Assembly (NCBI GenBank): GCA_009823395.1
Contig: CM020510.1
Coordinates: 1,749,273-1,813,272 of the forward strand
Length of the DNA stretch: 64,000 nt
Source: Thamnaconus septentrionalis
Taxonomy: Eukaryota; Chordata; Actinopteri; Tetraodontiformes; Monacanthidae
Reading direction: 5' to 3'
The position numbers and the translations under genes were made by a program. Under the pieces are notes generated by a model. That model saw only the letters and a program-made list of their open reading frames with translations. It was not told the origin of the DNA and searched no databases. This document shows positions 11,341 through 20,875 of this stretch, piece by piece. Numbering within the stretch: the first letter of the stretch is position 1; each line of letters begins with the position of its first letter.

Positions 11341-11739
11341 GGTATTTTTAGAACGGCTCTTTGGAGATTCTCCTTCGGAACAGAAGCTCTCTCAGTGTGG
11401 AGCTGCCGAAGATTCCCGGCAGTCGTCTGTTACTGAACCATCTCTCTCTCTCTCCCTCTTCTCCGCTGGTGCCTCCTGCTCTGCTCGGCTTGCTGTCTGC
11501 TCAAACAGAGGGCAGACCTCTGAGCTGGAAGCTACCGGCTGAGTCGCCACCACAAACTCACTTTGCAAAACAGACGAGCAGTCGTGGCCATAGATTTTCT
11601 CTCTCTTTTCTCCTCTGAGCATTCAAGACTGTCAATTGGTCTTTTTTTTTTAAGACCAACTGAGTGAAATCTGGGTGTTTCTGCTGAGACTGTTGCCAAC
11701 GTGACCCGACTCTGGAGGAGGCCACAGGGGATGGAGAAG

Positions 11740-11800
11740 AAAGATCTCAAGGAGATATAAGAGTCATCGTCACTTAAAAACAATATGAATATAAAAACAG
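11740..11800 (+). repeat. Short dispersed segment shared with 52510-52560
   Basis: The phrase AGATCTCAAGGAGATATAAG, then GAGTCATCGTCACTT, recurs with few changes near 52513-52552 (AGATCTCAAGGAGACATTAG). It is probably a fragment of a SINE-like or other dispersed element. Confidence 0.5.
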
Positions 11801-11811
11801 CTGCATTACTG

Positions 11812-11846
<35 letters not shown>

Positions 11847-12384
11847 TACCACGCGACACCTCTGCCCTCCCTCACCTCCTCTCATCTTCTCGTCTCCTCG
11901 CGCTCTTTCTCCAACACCACTACACCCCTCCCCTCCCCTCCCTCCAGTTCTCATCTCCTCGCCCTCCTGCATAATAGATGCGCTGGTAACGCCAGTCAAG
12001 TGGAGGGTGGAGGGTGGGGGGGGCAGGCATGATGAGGCAGCTTTCAGAAACAGAGACGTGGAGAGAGAGAGAGAGAGAGTGAAGAGGAGGGGGGCACGGG
12101 CGTGCGCGCGGGCGCGGGCACAACACGTGCCTGCGCACGGATGCATCGCAGCGACAGTCTGCATTCCCATGCAGGCAGCGCGCCGCGTCGCTGAAGTGTT
12201 AAGTAAAACAGCGGCAGCAGCAGCAGCAGCGGCAGCAGCGGCAGCAGCAGCAGCAGCAGCAGCAGCGAGACTGAGTGAGTGAGTGAGTGAGTGAGTGAGT
12301 GAGTGGTCAACACGGAATACATTTCCCTGCATGCAGCACCGTCCGAGAGAATGACACAGAGCTGGCTGGGGAGGAGAGGGGGGG

Positions 12385-12424
<40 letters not shown>

Positions 12425-12600
12425 CGAGATATTGTGGCGGAGCTTCATAAATCAGATTAGAGCCATGATTCATTTCCTGCGAGCTTCTAAGAATAAAAAC
12501 TACTGCTGCCGGCACCGCAGCAGAGAGAGGGGGGGGGGGGCAAAACCGGCCCGCATAGCAGAGCTCAGTCCCAACCAACAGCGAACATCTCTGTCTCACA

Positions 12601-12641
<41 letters not shown>

Positions 12642-12671
12642 CAAGGTTGTTGAGGAGCGATCAATCAGTCC

Positions 12672-12760
12672 CTTACCTTCATCGATCTCCACTTCCGCTC
12701 CTCCTCCTCTCTGCTCTCCGCTGTCCTCGTGCAATCTCTCCCAGCCTCCTCACTGGACCT
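12672..12760 (-). other. Candidate 5' UTR exon end (minus strand) with strong splice donor
   Basis: On the minus strand the sequence GATCGATGAAG is followed immediately by GTAAGG, a near-consensus donor at about 12672. The upstream sequence is purine-rich (GAGGAGGAGCGGAAGTGG), typical of vertebrate 5' UTR exons. An in-frame TGA lies 30-40 bases upstream of the only long frame and no ATG precedes the donor in that frame, so the exon would be non-coding. The gene identity is unknown; coding exons would lie at lower coordinates and none is visible to position 1. Confidence 0.3.
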
Positions 12761-12939
12761 TTTTTTTTTTTTTTTTTATCCCGGAGTTAAATCACACGAG
12801 GTTCGTATCCAAACTCCTGCTATGGTAGGCGTGGTGTTCTGTTTTATTTTTCCTTTCTTTTCGCTCTCGTCTCCAGTGACACTCCTGTGCCGTGCACGCC
12901 GCGCGCGCACACACACACGCACGCACGGGTAAAAGGCGT

Positions 12940-12970
<31 letters not shown>

Positions 12971-13100
12971 AGGCGGCGATCTCGGCAATTTTCTGGGGAT
13001 GAATAAACGGCCGTGTGTGTGTGTGTGTGTGTGTGTTTGCGAGCCAAGGGCTGGGGTGGTGGTGGTGGTGGGGGTGGGGGTGGTGGTGGTCTCACCGTGC

Positions 13101-13699
13101 AGACCACACCAACTCACCCGCACCTAGATCCTGAGGCAGGGAAGGGGCTTCCTGAAGTCCTGCCGGCGGCCCATTTGCGTCCAAAAAAATAAAAAATAAA
13201 AAATAAAAAAGCCCAATGTTGGAGCGGAGGGGCTCGTATCATCCACTGGGGCGGTGGGTGGTGGTGGGGGGGTTCTTGGCTTGTAGAGAGGAGTGATATC
13301 CACGCCAAGGGTGAGATGAGATCAACGGGTAAACGATGCCGGTGAGTGAGAGCAGCTGTAAATCCGAGGTGGTTTGCCTCCGATCCGGGATGGAGGGTGG
13401 AGGAGGGTGGAGGGGGGTCCGTGCGCACCGACCAGCGATCCTGGGCGTCCTTGAGTTGGAAAAAAAAGAAAAAAAAAACCTTTCACTTATCTCGACATGC
13501 TGTCCTGGAGCTTTTTGTTGGTTTTTTGTTGTTGTTTTTTGGAGAATGAGCGCCTTGGCTCCAAACACACTGACGAGGTGGAGGGGAAAATAACGCAGTT
13601 TTCCCCCCTCCTGCAGCCTGAGAATCACCTCGATCCCAGAATATTCCCTGCAATAATCAAAGACACAGATCCCAGATCCGGCAAAACCTCTCGCTCACA
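13101..13699. other. Unique, moderately GC-rich promoter-proximal stretch
   Basis: Contains an A-rich tract (13181-13210) and several GTGAG-type donor-like sites on both strands (for example GCGGGTGAGT on the minus strand near 13120, and CCGGTGAGTG on the plus strand near 13338). None is linked to a convincing coding frame. Confidence 0.35.
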
Positions 13700-14350
13700 C
13701 TGGGGAGAGGGGGGCAGGGGGGTCCGGGCGGGCGGGCGGTGTCCAGCAGCTCCGTCCTCCTCCGTGATCAGCCAGAAATCCACGCAGCTGCTGCCGACTG
13801 ACGGCGAGCAGCTCCGGGCTTCTCTCTTTTCAGGAACACCGAAGCCCCTTGGAACAAAAAATAAATAAATAACACTACGACGATCCAGGGAGAAGGAACT
13901 CGTATCTGCTCACAACAGCAAGGCGTCGTCTGCCGTGGAACGCAAGTCGACGTCTTTTTTTTTTTGGAAGAGAGGTGGAAAAATAATGAAATAAAATAAG
14001 AAATCCACGCGCAGCTCCGGCTGCAGACTCGCGTTAATCCTCAATCCGCGCAGGGCTCGAAGCGCGACCACTCCGAATCAGAGTCGCTTCTTCTTCTTCT
14101 TCTCCTCCTCCTTCTTGTTCTTCTTCGTCTTCTCCTTCTTCTTCTTAATCCTTCTGGCGGCGGCTATACCTCATCCGTCCGTCCGCTCGCTGTGGACGGA
14201 CGCCGCTGCTGCTGGTCCCGACGGAGACATTTTGAAACTTTGACGCTGCTCATAGGCGGATTCCGGTGCGCGGCTGCGCGCTCTCCCCGCGCCGGTTTGG
14301 AGGCGGGCGGGAGGCTTTTGGCACGTGGCGCAATGAATGGCAGCTCCAGG
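13700..14350. promoter_or_regulatory. CpG-island-like candidate promoter region
   Basis: High density of CpG in otherwise CpG-poor DNA: GGGCGGGCGGGCGG near 13727, CCACGCGCAGCTCCGG near 14006, GGCTCGAAGCGCGACC near 14053, and GTGCGCGGCTGCGCGC plus CCGCGCCGG near 14265-14295. A TTC-rich tract (14085-14150) interrupts it. The minus-strand donor near 12672 and the plus-strand donor near 14990 point away on either side, so a bidirectional promoter is a reasonable inference. No TATA box is obvious. CpG ratios were judged by eye. Confidence 0.5.
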
Positions 14351-14387
14351 GGATGGAGGGGATGGAGCGCGTATATGAACGGGAAGG

Positions 14388-14412
14388 GAGGAAGGAAGGA
14401 AGGAAGGAAGGA
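14388..14412. repeat. (GGAA)n tract
   Basis: Six GGAA units just upstream of the long GATA tract. GGAA repeats can bind ETS factors in principle, but nothing here shows function. Confidence 0.9.
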
Positions 14413-14432
14413 CAAAAAAGACACACCCCGAC

Positions 14433-14493
<61 letters not shown>

Positions 14494-14502
14494 GATAGAT
14501 AG

Positions 14503-14541
<39 letters not shown>

Positions 14542-14568
14542 GATAGATAGAGATAGAGATAGAGATAG

Positions 14569-14604
<36 letters not shown>
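14433..14604. repeat. Long (GATA)n / (GATAGA)n microsatellite
   Basis: About 170 bp of ATAGATAG with scattered GAGATAG variants at 14491-14510 and 14541-14570. The interspersed hexamer variants give a patchy higher-order pattern. The minus frame of Ile/Tyr/Leu/Ser is a repeat translation. Confidence 0.97.
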
Positions 14605-14669
14605 CCACCTATTTGTAACGAGACGTGGGTTATTATTTTAAATGAGGGATTACGCAGTCTGCCATGTCG

Positions 14670-14679
14670 GTCACGTGAC
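14670..14679. promoter_or_regulatory. GTCACGTGAC E-box palindrome near candidate promoter
   Basis: A perfect 10-bp palindrome of the USF/TFE/MITF-type E-box. It lies within 300 bp of the candidate plus-strand first exon. The same core is found in MITE-1 copies, but the flanks here (CATGTCG and GGTGCTG) do not match MITE-1, so this copy appears independent. Confidence 0.45.
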
Positions 14680-14794
14680 GGGTGCTGTGCGCTCCAGTTT
14701 TGCGTTGGCGGCAGGAAGTCATTGGGCCAAGGTGTTACTTTGACGAGGAGAAGAGAATCTGCTCAGACAAACGAGTGAGTGCAGCCACCCCTGT

Positions 14795-14795
<1 letters not shown>

Positions 14796-14842
<47 letters not shown>
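14796..14842. repeat. (GA)n microsatellite
   Basis: About 23 uninterrupted GA units, directly upstream of the candidate plus-strand first exon. Confidence 0.97.
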
Positions 14843-14846
<4 letters not shown>

Positions 14847-14989
14847 CCTCCTCTGCAGCAGCAGCAGCAGGAGACCAGGACAGGAGCTCCGTCACAGTTT
14901 GTGGCTCGTCAGCAACCTGCGCTCCACTGCAGAAGTGTGCACCGCCTGTCTGCTCCAAGTATAATGTGGAAGGTGCGCGCGTCCTCCAG
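14843..14989 (+). other. Candidate first exon (plus strand), short ATG frame into a donor
   Basis: After the GA tract there is a stretch with low repeat content that ends CCTCCAG and is followed by GTAGGT, a good donor at 14990. An ATG at 14964 opens a frame MWKVRASS that reads to the donor. The Kozak context (ATAATGT) is weak. The frame upstream of the ATG is also open through the GA tract, which is uninformative. No downstream plus-strand exon was recognised. The call is speculative and rests on the donor and the adjacent CpG-rich region. Confidence 0.22.
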
Positions 14990-15036
14990 GTAGGTGTGGT
15001 GGTGGTGGTGGCAGCGACCCAACACGTAGGAAACCA

Positions 15037-15191
15037 TTGACTGCATTCCCATCACCGCTAGAATTGTGCCAAAGCCAAATATGGCAATAAAAACTGGTGG
15101 TGATGGAAACCCAGCTCCACTTTGGGGAAAAACCTCTCAATGTGGTGGAGGTGTTTTTTTTTTGCAAAAGTGTCATGGAGACGCAGCTATT
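15037..15191 (-). mobile_element. MITE-1 copy H (reverse, short)
   Basis: Starts CTGCATTCCCATCACC and CTAGAATTGTGCCAAAGCC and ends GTCATGGAGACGCAGCT, that is both MITE-1 termini with a large internal deletion. The flanks share ATTGA: ACCATTGA before the element and ATTGACTG after it, a possible 5-bp target duplication. Copy C has a similar short shared flank (ACAGT). Confidence 0.75.
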
Positions 15192-15399
15192 GACTGGGAA
15201 GTGAAAACTGCATTCTATCGTTCTGCCAGCAGGGACCGCCAGAAATGGTTGCAGAAATACTAAAATAACTGCCTGTCAAGACGGAAGGAAACATGAAATG
15301 CATTCATGTGCAAATTAGTTTTTTTTTTTTTTTTTGCTGGTGTAAATTGCAAATACAAAAATTAAAATTTTGTCTAAGTTGGATGGATTTTGAGTCAAG

Positions 15400-15795
15400 A
15401 TGGCGATACAATCTGGGCTGTGTCCCAGTCCCAAGCGTCCATTTGGCCAAAGTGTTAAGTTGAAACTTCGTGAATAAAGTCAAAGTAAACAGGAAACTGG
15501 CGAAAACGGAAGTGCTCCACTAGGCTTGTGCGCGGAGCCTTTCCACTTTATTCTGACATCACGAATTTTGACTTTATTTTCGGGAAATTGGGACGATGAC
15601 TAAAGTCAAATTTCGTGAATAAAGCGAATGAATGAAAACAATTTCGTGAATGAAGTCAAAAATTACGAGATTAAAGTGGAATTTCGAGAAGTCGAAGGTT
15701 TGTGATTAGAGTCAAAATTGTGAGATTAAAAAACATAAATATAGTTGCATTTCCAAGATTAAAGTTATAATGCGGAGAATAAAGTCGAAAATTGG
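15400..15795. repeat. Degenerate AATAAAGTCAAA(A/T)TT repeat region
   Basis: Many diverged copies of a roughly 20-22-bp motif: TTTCGTGAATAAAGTCAAA, ATTACGAGATTAAAGTGGAA, TTGTGAGATTAAA, ATGCGGAGAATAAAGTCGAA. Inverted forms also occur (GAATTTTGACTTTATTTTCG near 15565). It resembles a common fish AT-rich tandem family and carries no gene. Confidence 0.7.
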
Positions 15796-16329
15796 AAGAA
15801 TTTCTTCCTGTGGCTCTAATCCTCTTTCATATAAAAAAAAAAACAAACACCTGCAATAATAAAGTGTCTAGTTTTTTGTCCATTTACCTCCTCTACACTC
15901 AGTTGGGAATGCTGGAACGGTGGGGAAATGAAGATGTAGGGAGGGTCTGGGATAGCAGAGGGTGTCAGTGGCGTGATGGGTGGCTACTGTTGCCGGCACT
16001 GTCGTGAATTAAAATTAGCCGCAGCGAGGGAGCCTTCAACGTGGGCTGAATGCCAACAAGTACCGAAGCCACGTAGCGGCCGACGTACGGCGCATCTCTG
16101 CAGGTTTAACGGCAAATCTGGCAACCCGAGATAGGAAAAAAAAAAATGACCAGCCATGACGGATTAGTTGTCTCATTCATGAAGTGTGGAGATCTTTAGC
16201 AGAGCTTGGAGCAGCTAAAGGCTGCTCCTCATTTCTTCCTTTAAACAGCGCGGCATTAAATGAATGATGGAAAGATAAATCACGTTCAACAACGGTTGAC
16301 TCACATTCATACAAGAGCCATTTTCTACA
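15796..16329. other. Unique non-coding sequence
   Basis: A run of As near 15831-15842 and 16137-16146. The short plus frame at 15792-16007 has no recognisable domain. Nothing else seen. Confidence 0.45.
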
Positions 16330-16867
16330 GCTGCGTTTCCATGGCAGTTTTTTTGCAAAATAAATTGCACATATTTCTAAAAATTTCGACAAAGTACAAT
16401 TGTGATTTGCAGGTGTTTCCACTGAATGGTGTGAAGCTCATCAGCCGTGGTCAGATCTCATCGTGCGAGACGCCACCGTGAGGCGGATGGAGGGACAGAA
16501 CATTGAGCCGAAATCTGCACTTCCATGTTGTTTTGCTGTCCAGAATGCTTGTTTTTTCTCTTTGATGACATGGAAAAAAAAATAAAAAATACTCCGTCTC
16601 CTCCTCCGCCAATCATAACGCGACATTTTTACTGGTCAGTCAACTGGTCACGTGACCCCCGTACGTCACGTCCGCTAAACGTGTCAATGCCAAAAAAAAA
16701 AGTGTTTCCAGGACACTTTTGGGATATTCCTCTCATGGAATATCGCACCTCATGAGAGCGTCAGAACCCTTCAGCCATACCACAGCTCCGCTGTTTCCAT
16801 CACCAGGTTTTTATTACGGCCATATTTAGGTTTGGTCTGCAATTCTAGGGGTGATGGAAACGCAGCT
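16330..16867 (+). mobile_element. MITE-1 copy B (most complete, reference copy)
   Basis: Has both terminal inverted repeats: CAGCTGCGTTTCCATGGCAG at the left and GTGATGGAAACGCAGCTG at the right, about 20 bp. It is 538 bp long with no transposase. Internal landmarks are ATTTGCAGGTGTTTCC, the GCTGTCCAGAATGCTTG block, CGCCAATCATAACGCGAC, GGTCACGTGACC (16646-16657), a repeat of TGTTTCCAGGACAC, and CCATATTTAGGTTTGG. The left-terminal TTTCCATG motif recurs internally. A non-autonomous DNA transposon is the best fit. A flush target duplication is not clear for this copy. Confidence 0.85.
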
Positions 16868-16928
16868 GGTGGGTAAATAATCGTTGCATTCAAGTAATTC
16901 AATACGGGAGGATGGGAGTGTTATCGCT

Positions 16929-16944
16929 CTCTCTCTCTCTCTTA

Positions 16945-16988
<44 letters not shown>
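16929..16988. repeat. (CT)n and (CA)n microsatellites
   Basis: A short CT run (16929-16942) and about 21 CA units (16947-16988), directly after MITE-1 copy B. Confidence 0.96.
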
Positions 16989-16990
<2 letters not shown>

Positions 16991-17125
16991 GTATAATCAC
17001 TGACCTACATGCACACATGTTAAAACAATTGCATAGCTGAAACATGATAGATTGATCCTGTGGATTGGGAGTGACTCCTCGTGCACACCATGTGGACACA
17101 AAGGTCACACTACTGCATGCGCGTG

Positions 17126-17148
17126 CACACACACACACACACACACAA
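17126..17148. repeat. (CA)n microsatellite
   Basis: About 11 CA units within unique sequence. Confidence 0.9.
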
Positions 17149-17356
17149 ATATATGCAGTTTGATCAGGTTTAAAATCCAACGTGGAAAGACTTCTGATTA
17201 TCTGATTACTGATTATCTGGAATTCAACTGCATTAAACCTCTGCAGATAATGTGCTGCTAAGACCCACCAGAATGCAGAGGGTTTTTTTTTTCCCCACTG
17301 CATTATATCACAGCAGCTGTTGATTTCCATGCTACAATGGACAAGCGAATGGGGGC

Positions 17357-17358
<2 letters not shown>

Positions 17359-17389
<31 letters not shown>
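17359..17389. repeat. (GT)n microsatellite
   Basis: About 15 GT units. Confidence 0.95.
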
Positions 17390-17391
<2 letters not shown>

Positions 17392-17614
17392 GCCGTGATG
17401 TGGAAGCGAGTGCCTCTCTGGTCTTGGAGGAGAGCTGAACCACACTTGTCCACTTGAGTTCAGTCTCATGTAGGTTTTGATGCTTCGCGAGCTTTTCTCA
17501 GCCAACCTATCCTTGCACTGGACCCAGTGAAGAGAGATGGCCGCACTTTGAGTCATGTTAACGCAGATTCAAGCAATTTAATTGAAACATATTCCCAGGA
17601 ATGTATTTTTTGTG
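17390..17614. other. Unique non-coding sequence
   Basis: No recognised feature between the GT tract and the retroposed tail. Confidence 0.4.
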
Positions 17615-18109
17615 TTTTTTTTTTTTTTTTTTTGGTTCAAGATCTTTTTATTGAACATTTTTCGGCATAACAAATATACATTGTTGTACAATATTGCAAA
17701 ATCATAGAATGGATGTTGGTATTAGTCGTTGTGTGTGCAAATGTACAAATTACAACAAACAAAACAAGTAAACAATTGTTTAATATATAAAAAAAAATAG
17801 TCATTTGAAATTTGATGGAAACATGGAAACAATCATCTGGAGCAACTCCCTCTCATTTGCATTGAGGTGAGTACGGTGCCCATGTGAGGAGATCTGTATG
17901 CAATATGTTTGATGGCGTAGCCGACGTTCACCTGGTGTGACCTGTGCCGTTTGCGTCTTGCCAGATGTTCCCATAACGAGCTGGGAAGCCCGTCTGGTGC
18001 CTTCAAAGATCTGATGAGGAGCCCAGAGTTTTCTTCTCTCTCTCTTTCTGGATGCTTGCATTTCCTCTGGTTTTAACTGTTGTTCTAATTGATTGATTAA
18101 CTGGAACTA
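17615..18109 (-). pseudogene. Retroposed 3' end with poly(A) tail (minus strand)
   Basis: On the minus strand an open frame runs from about 18109 to a TGA at 17801-17803. It is followed by an AT-rich 3' UTR-like stretch, an AATAAA signal (17647-17652) and an approximately 19-base A tail encoded in the DNA. A genomic poly(A) directly after a polyadenylation signal is the hallmark of L1-type retrotransposition. The frame (about 100 codons) starts after an in-frame TAG and is rich in Lys/Arg/Glu near KPEEMQASRKRERRK. I do not recognise the protein. It could be a 5'-truncated processed pseudogene, the 3' end of a LINE, or less likely a real last exon. The 3' UTR style (GTTCAATAAAAAGATCTTG) reminds me of fish L1 ends. 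Confidence 0.5.
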
Positions 18110-18236
18110 ATTGATGCACCTCAAAGCACTTTCTTGGAACATCTTTTAGTTGTCTCGTTTTAAAGCAAATTTATTCATTAAAAAAAAAAATGTTTATTTA
18201 CCGTAATTTCCTGCACATCTTATGAAAATGCACTAA
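18110..18236. other. Short unique spacer
   Basis: Only an A run (18179-18190) is notable. Confidence 0.4.
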
Positions 18237-18345
18237 TAGAGGGGTCACCAACATACAGTAATGCCCACGTGCACCAAGAAGCCCCCAAGGACCACATGAG
18301 TAGCCCGCAGGCCTGCTAGCACAACTGGTTGAGCTGAGTCTAAAA
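18237..18345 (+). mobile_element. hAT-like fragment (GGGGTCACCAACATAC type)
   Basis: Begins GAGGGGTCACCAACATACAG and continues TGCCCACGTGCACCAAG and GGACCACATGAGTAGCCCGC. This resembles ends of non-autonomous hAT elements common in vertebrates. The right terminus is not identified, so the length is uncertain. Confidence 0.45.
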
Positions 18346-19004
18346 TTCAATTTTATTCAACCTCGTTAAGGCATTGTTGCTAATTATTGAGAACTCATTT
18401 TATATATACACACACATATTCACACAACACAAAAGCAGACAATAGGCACAGGGTGAAGTGATCCACTCAGTACTCTGCCCTGCCACTCCTCATCAAACTC
18501 CAGTCATTTACAATTAGGGAAGTGAGACTAAAGTTGCGCCACAAAGTTTTTCACTTTGTCCAGCGAGTAATGAAGAACCTCTCGTCTCATCAAAGGTCTA
18601 CTGAGAAATCATTTTAAATAGCTGCCGTCCTCGTTCCAGACATGTTTTCTGGCCGGGTGGATTTACGGCCTCAATATTGTTCATTATGGTTTGGTTATTA
18701 AAATAGCAAATTCTATTTGCCGTGATTCCTTTCAGACATCGGCAGCTCTGAGACTGAGAATGTAATGGTGAGGGAATAAAAATTAGTACCACAGTAGAAT
18801 GTGAATGGAAAACAAAGGCTTCTGCTGTCACACACACACACACACCCTGCTATACCCTCTAAGCTAACCAGGACTGATGGGTTTTAACCAGGCTAGATTA
18901 TTTTATCCATTGCCAGCCGTAGGAAGCAGCACATTGTTGCATTCACATTGGTACCAAAGCGTTTCTGTGACTCAGTTTTAATGTGGTTTAATGTCACTAC
19001 TTAC
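18346..19004. other. Non-coding stretch with a small CA tract
   Basis: TATA/CACACA patch near 18403-18420 and a CA tract at 18829-18845. No gene. Confidence 0.45.
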
Positions 19005-19773
19005 CGTCCATGTAACTGCACTCAGGGCCACATCCACAAAGCGATTGCCCGGCTTTTGCGCCAGAAAATCCGCGTAGCTGGCGCCAAAAACGGTGATTCC
19101 GATCCGCAGAGGGGACGCAAACGTGACAATCGGCGGAAAATGCACCGAGGCGCAGGTAGCGGCAGGACTGCGCCAGACTCATTTGAATGTATTTAAATGA
19201 GTCATTACGCGCAAAAAGGACACGCCCCCTTCTATGCAAATAAGCCTCATTCAAACAGCGGCAGATCCAGGAAGAGTTTGCGCTCTTCTGTCTGTCAGAG
19301 TGTTTCTGGCTTCCGAGTGAAACTTTCCTCTCTGAGAAGCCTGAAATATATCCCGAAATATTATATATAGATATATAGATAGGTATAGACGACAGTATAT
19401 ATGCCAATATTGTAGATAGGCTATGAAAAATACAAATGGCACTCAGGTGTTGGTGACTAACGCGTCTTGCGTCTTGACTTTCTCTCCATTGTGGCAGCAG
19501 TCTTGGTCAGACGGAGGAGGCATCGTAATGCCAGGCGCGCTCAGGAGCGCCTTTATCCTAGCAGAGTTTCACTGTTTGACCTCCGAGAACGGGACATTTT
19601 AAAGAGGTACAGGTTGCCTTGGACACACAATTCTTGCCTTTCTGGAGACAAACTGCCACAAACTGCTCTCAGGTTGCCAGACCGCAACATTCGCACCTGT
19701 TTCAGGCACCGCATCATAAACTTCGAAAGATTGTGAGTGAAAGCCACAGTCGAGAGGCCAAGGGCTAGATTTT
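19005..19773 (+). pseudogene. PIF/Harbinger element remnant with HARBI1-like transposase start
   Basis: The 5' part contains GGGCCACATCCACAAAGCG and a stretch of TTGCGCC, GGCGC and GCGCAAAAAGG motifs plus ATGCAAATAAG, as in fish Harbinger elements. A frame at 19467-19736 then encodes LSIVAAVLVRRRRHRNARRA followed by ERLYPSRVSLFDLRERDILK and RYRL. This matches the N-terminal pattern of HARBI1-type nucleases (Arg-rich segment, then a DLRERDILKRYRLP-like motif). The similarity stops soon after. The catalytic DDE part is absent, so this is a dead fragment. The frame is broken from the usual start and the start codon is uncertain. Confidence 0.65.
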
Positions 19774-20137
19774 TGTTACCTTATTTAACTTTGAGCTTTA
19801 AGCTAACTTTGATTTTGAGTAGTGCAATTTGTGTTAGAGTTTGTAAGGTTTAGATGTGCTGTTCTTGTATTTTGGTTTTGGTAAAATAGATAGCTAGGTT
19901 TTCTTTTCTCCTTTTTGCAACTTATGTTCCAAGTAGACAGCTCTCGGTTTTGAAGAGTCTCTGTTAGATTTGTTTATTGATTTAACAGCACCATTTTGGT
20001 CTTCCTCAGTTGTGGTTTTGCCTCGTTGTTTTTGTTCCGGATAATAAAGCCCATTTTAAACCTTTGACATCTACTGATCTCCAGAGGGTTTTTATGTTAC
20101 GATCTTCCTCTTCCAACATCTCGAGCCGGTCGTAACA
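19774..20137 (+). mobile_element. Possible solo LTR
   Basis: The segment begins TGTTACC and ends GGTCGTAACA, giving a 6-bp TGTTAC/GTAACA inverted terminus. It contains a polyadenylation signal in GGATAATAAAGCCC near 20040 and TG/T-rich sequence typical of fish Gypsy-type LTRs. A flush 4-5-bp target duplication is not seen (ATTTT before, GGCTG after). It directly follows the truncated HARBI1 frame and may have interrupted the Harbinger copy. Confidence 0.4.
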
Positions 20138-20843
20138 GGCTGGCACCGATGTCTTTTCCCAGTCACTCCTCATTGGGCCGGGATTTAGCCAATCACTCGG
20201 CAGACATTTCACCCCTCACTCAATCCGTCAATCAGCGTTCCTTCCCTAAAGCGCTGAATCCCGGCCAAACGCGTCTCAAAGTGCTTTGGACGATCAATGA
20301 GAAGAGCGAGTGATCCCTCGGATCGAGCGGGAGGCAGCAGTTGGAAGAAACGGCCCAGGAATGTGGAGGGCGGCCATCTGCAGTGAGAGGCTGAGAAGGA
20401 AAGAGGGAAAAAAAAGAGGAAGAGATAGAAAAAGAAAAACGGACGGTGAAAAGTCAAGCATCGTGAGCTACAGTGTACTTCACTGGCTCAACCTGGCAGT
20501 GAGAACGTCTGATTGGTCCACTGGAATGCAAAAAAACAAAAAGTCATGTCATCATAATCTCCCATTCTGCTTTTTAACCAGATGCAGGTGTGGGAGATCA
20601 ATAAGGGATTTCTCAAACTTCCCATCTTATTTTGTTATACAACATCCTATATACATACATAATAATCAGGATTCATCTTGAACATGACGCCCCCCCCACC
20701 CCCCCCCCCCTGCTGTTGCTTCTAAAGTGGCCAGTCAGCAGACACGGTGCTCAGCGCACTGTGATAAACAGTGCGAGGCCCTGCTTTGTGTGTGTTTGAT
20801 CATGTTAATGGGGAAGTGCTGCCTGTTTGGACAGCGCGGGCTG

Positions 20844-20845
<2 letters not shown>
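20138..20845. other. Unique non-coding sequence with a C run
   Basis: Contains GGGATTTAGCCAATC and AATCCGTCAATCAGC motifs near 20180-20235, a purine tract near 20395-20440 and a C run at 20691-20710. No coding frame is supported. Confidence 0.45.

Positions 20846-20875
<30 letters not shown>
20846..20875. repeat. (CA)n microsatellite
   Basis: About 15 CA units. Confidence 0.95.

Larger units (their letters stand above)
11341..13100. repeat. Simple-repeat cluster flanking the CpG-rich region
   Basis: A dense set of tandem tracts: CT 11814-11844, GA 12058-12079, GCA/GCG 12209-12267, GAGT 12272-12305, CA 12386-12421, CA 12600-12637, T run 12760-12778, GA 12939-12966, GT 13013-13037 and TGG/GGGGT 13053-13090. 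The 400-codon minus frame over 11532-12734 crosses at least six of these, contains Val-Cys, Leu-Thr-His-Ser and poly-Ala runs, and starts at a TTG. It is not a gene. Confidence 0.9.

Noticed and set aside
11532..12734. 400-codon minus-strand open frame
   Set aside because: Starts at TTG and crosses CA, CT, GAGT and GCA microsatellites. Composition is repeat-driven; no domain or conserved motif.
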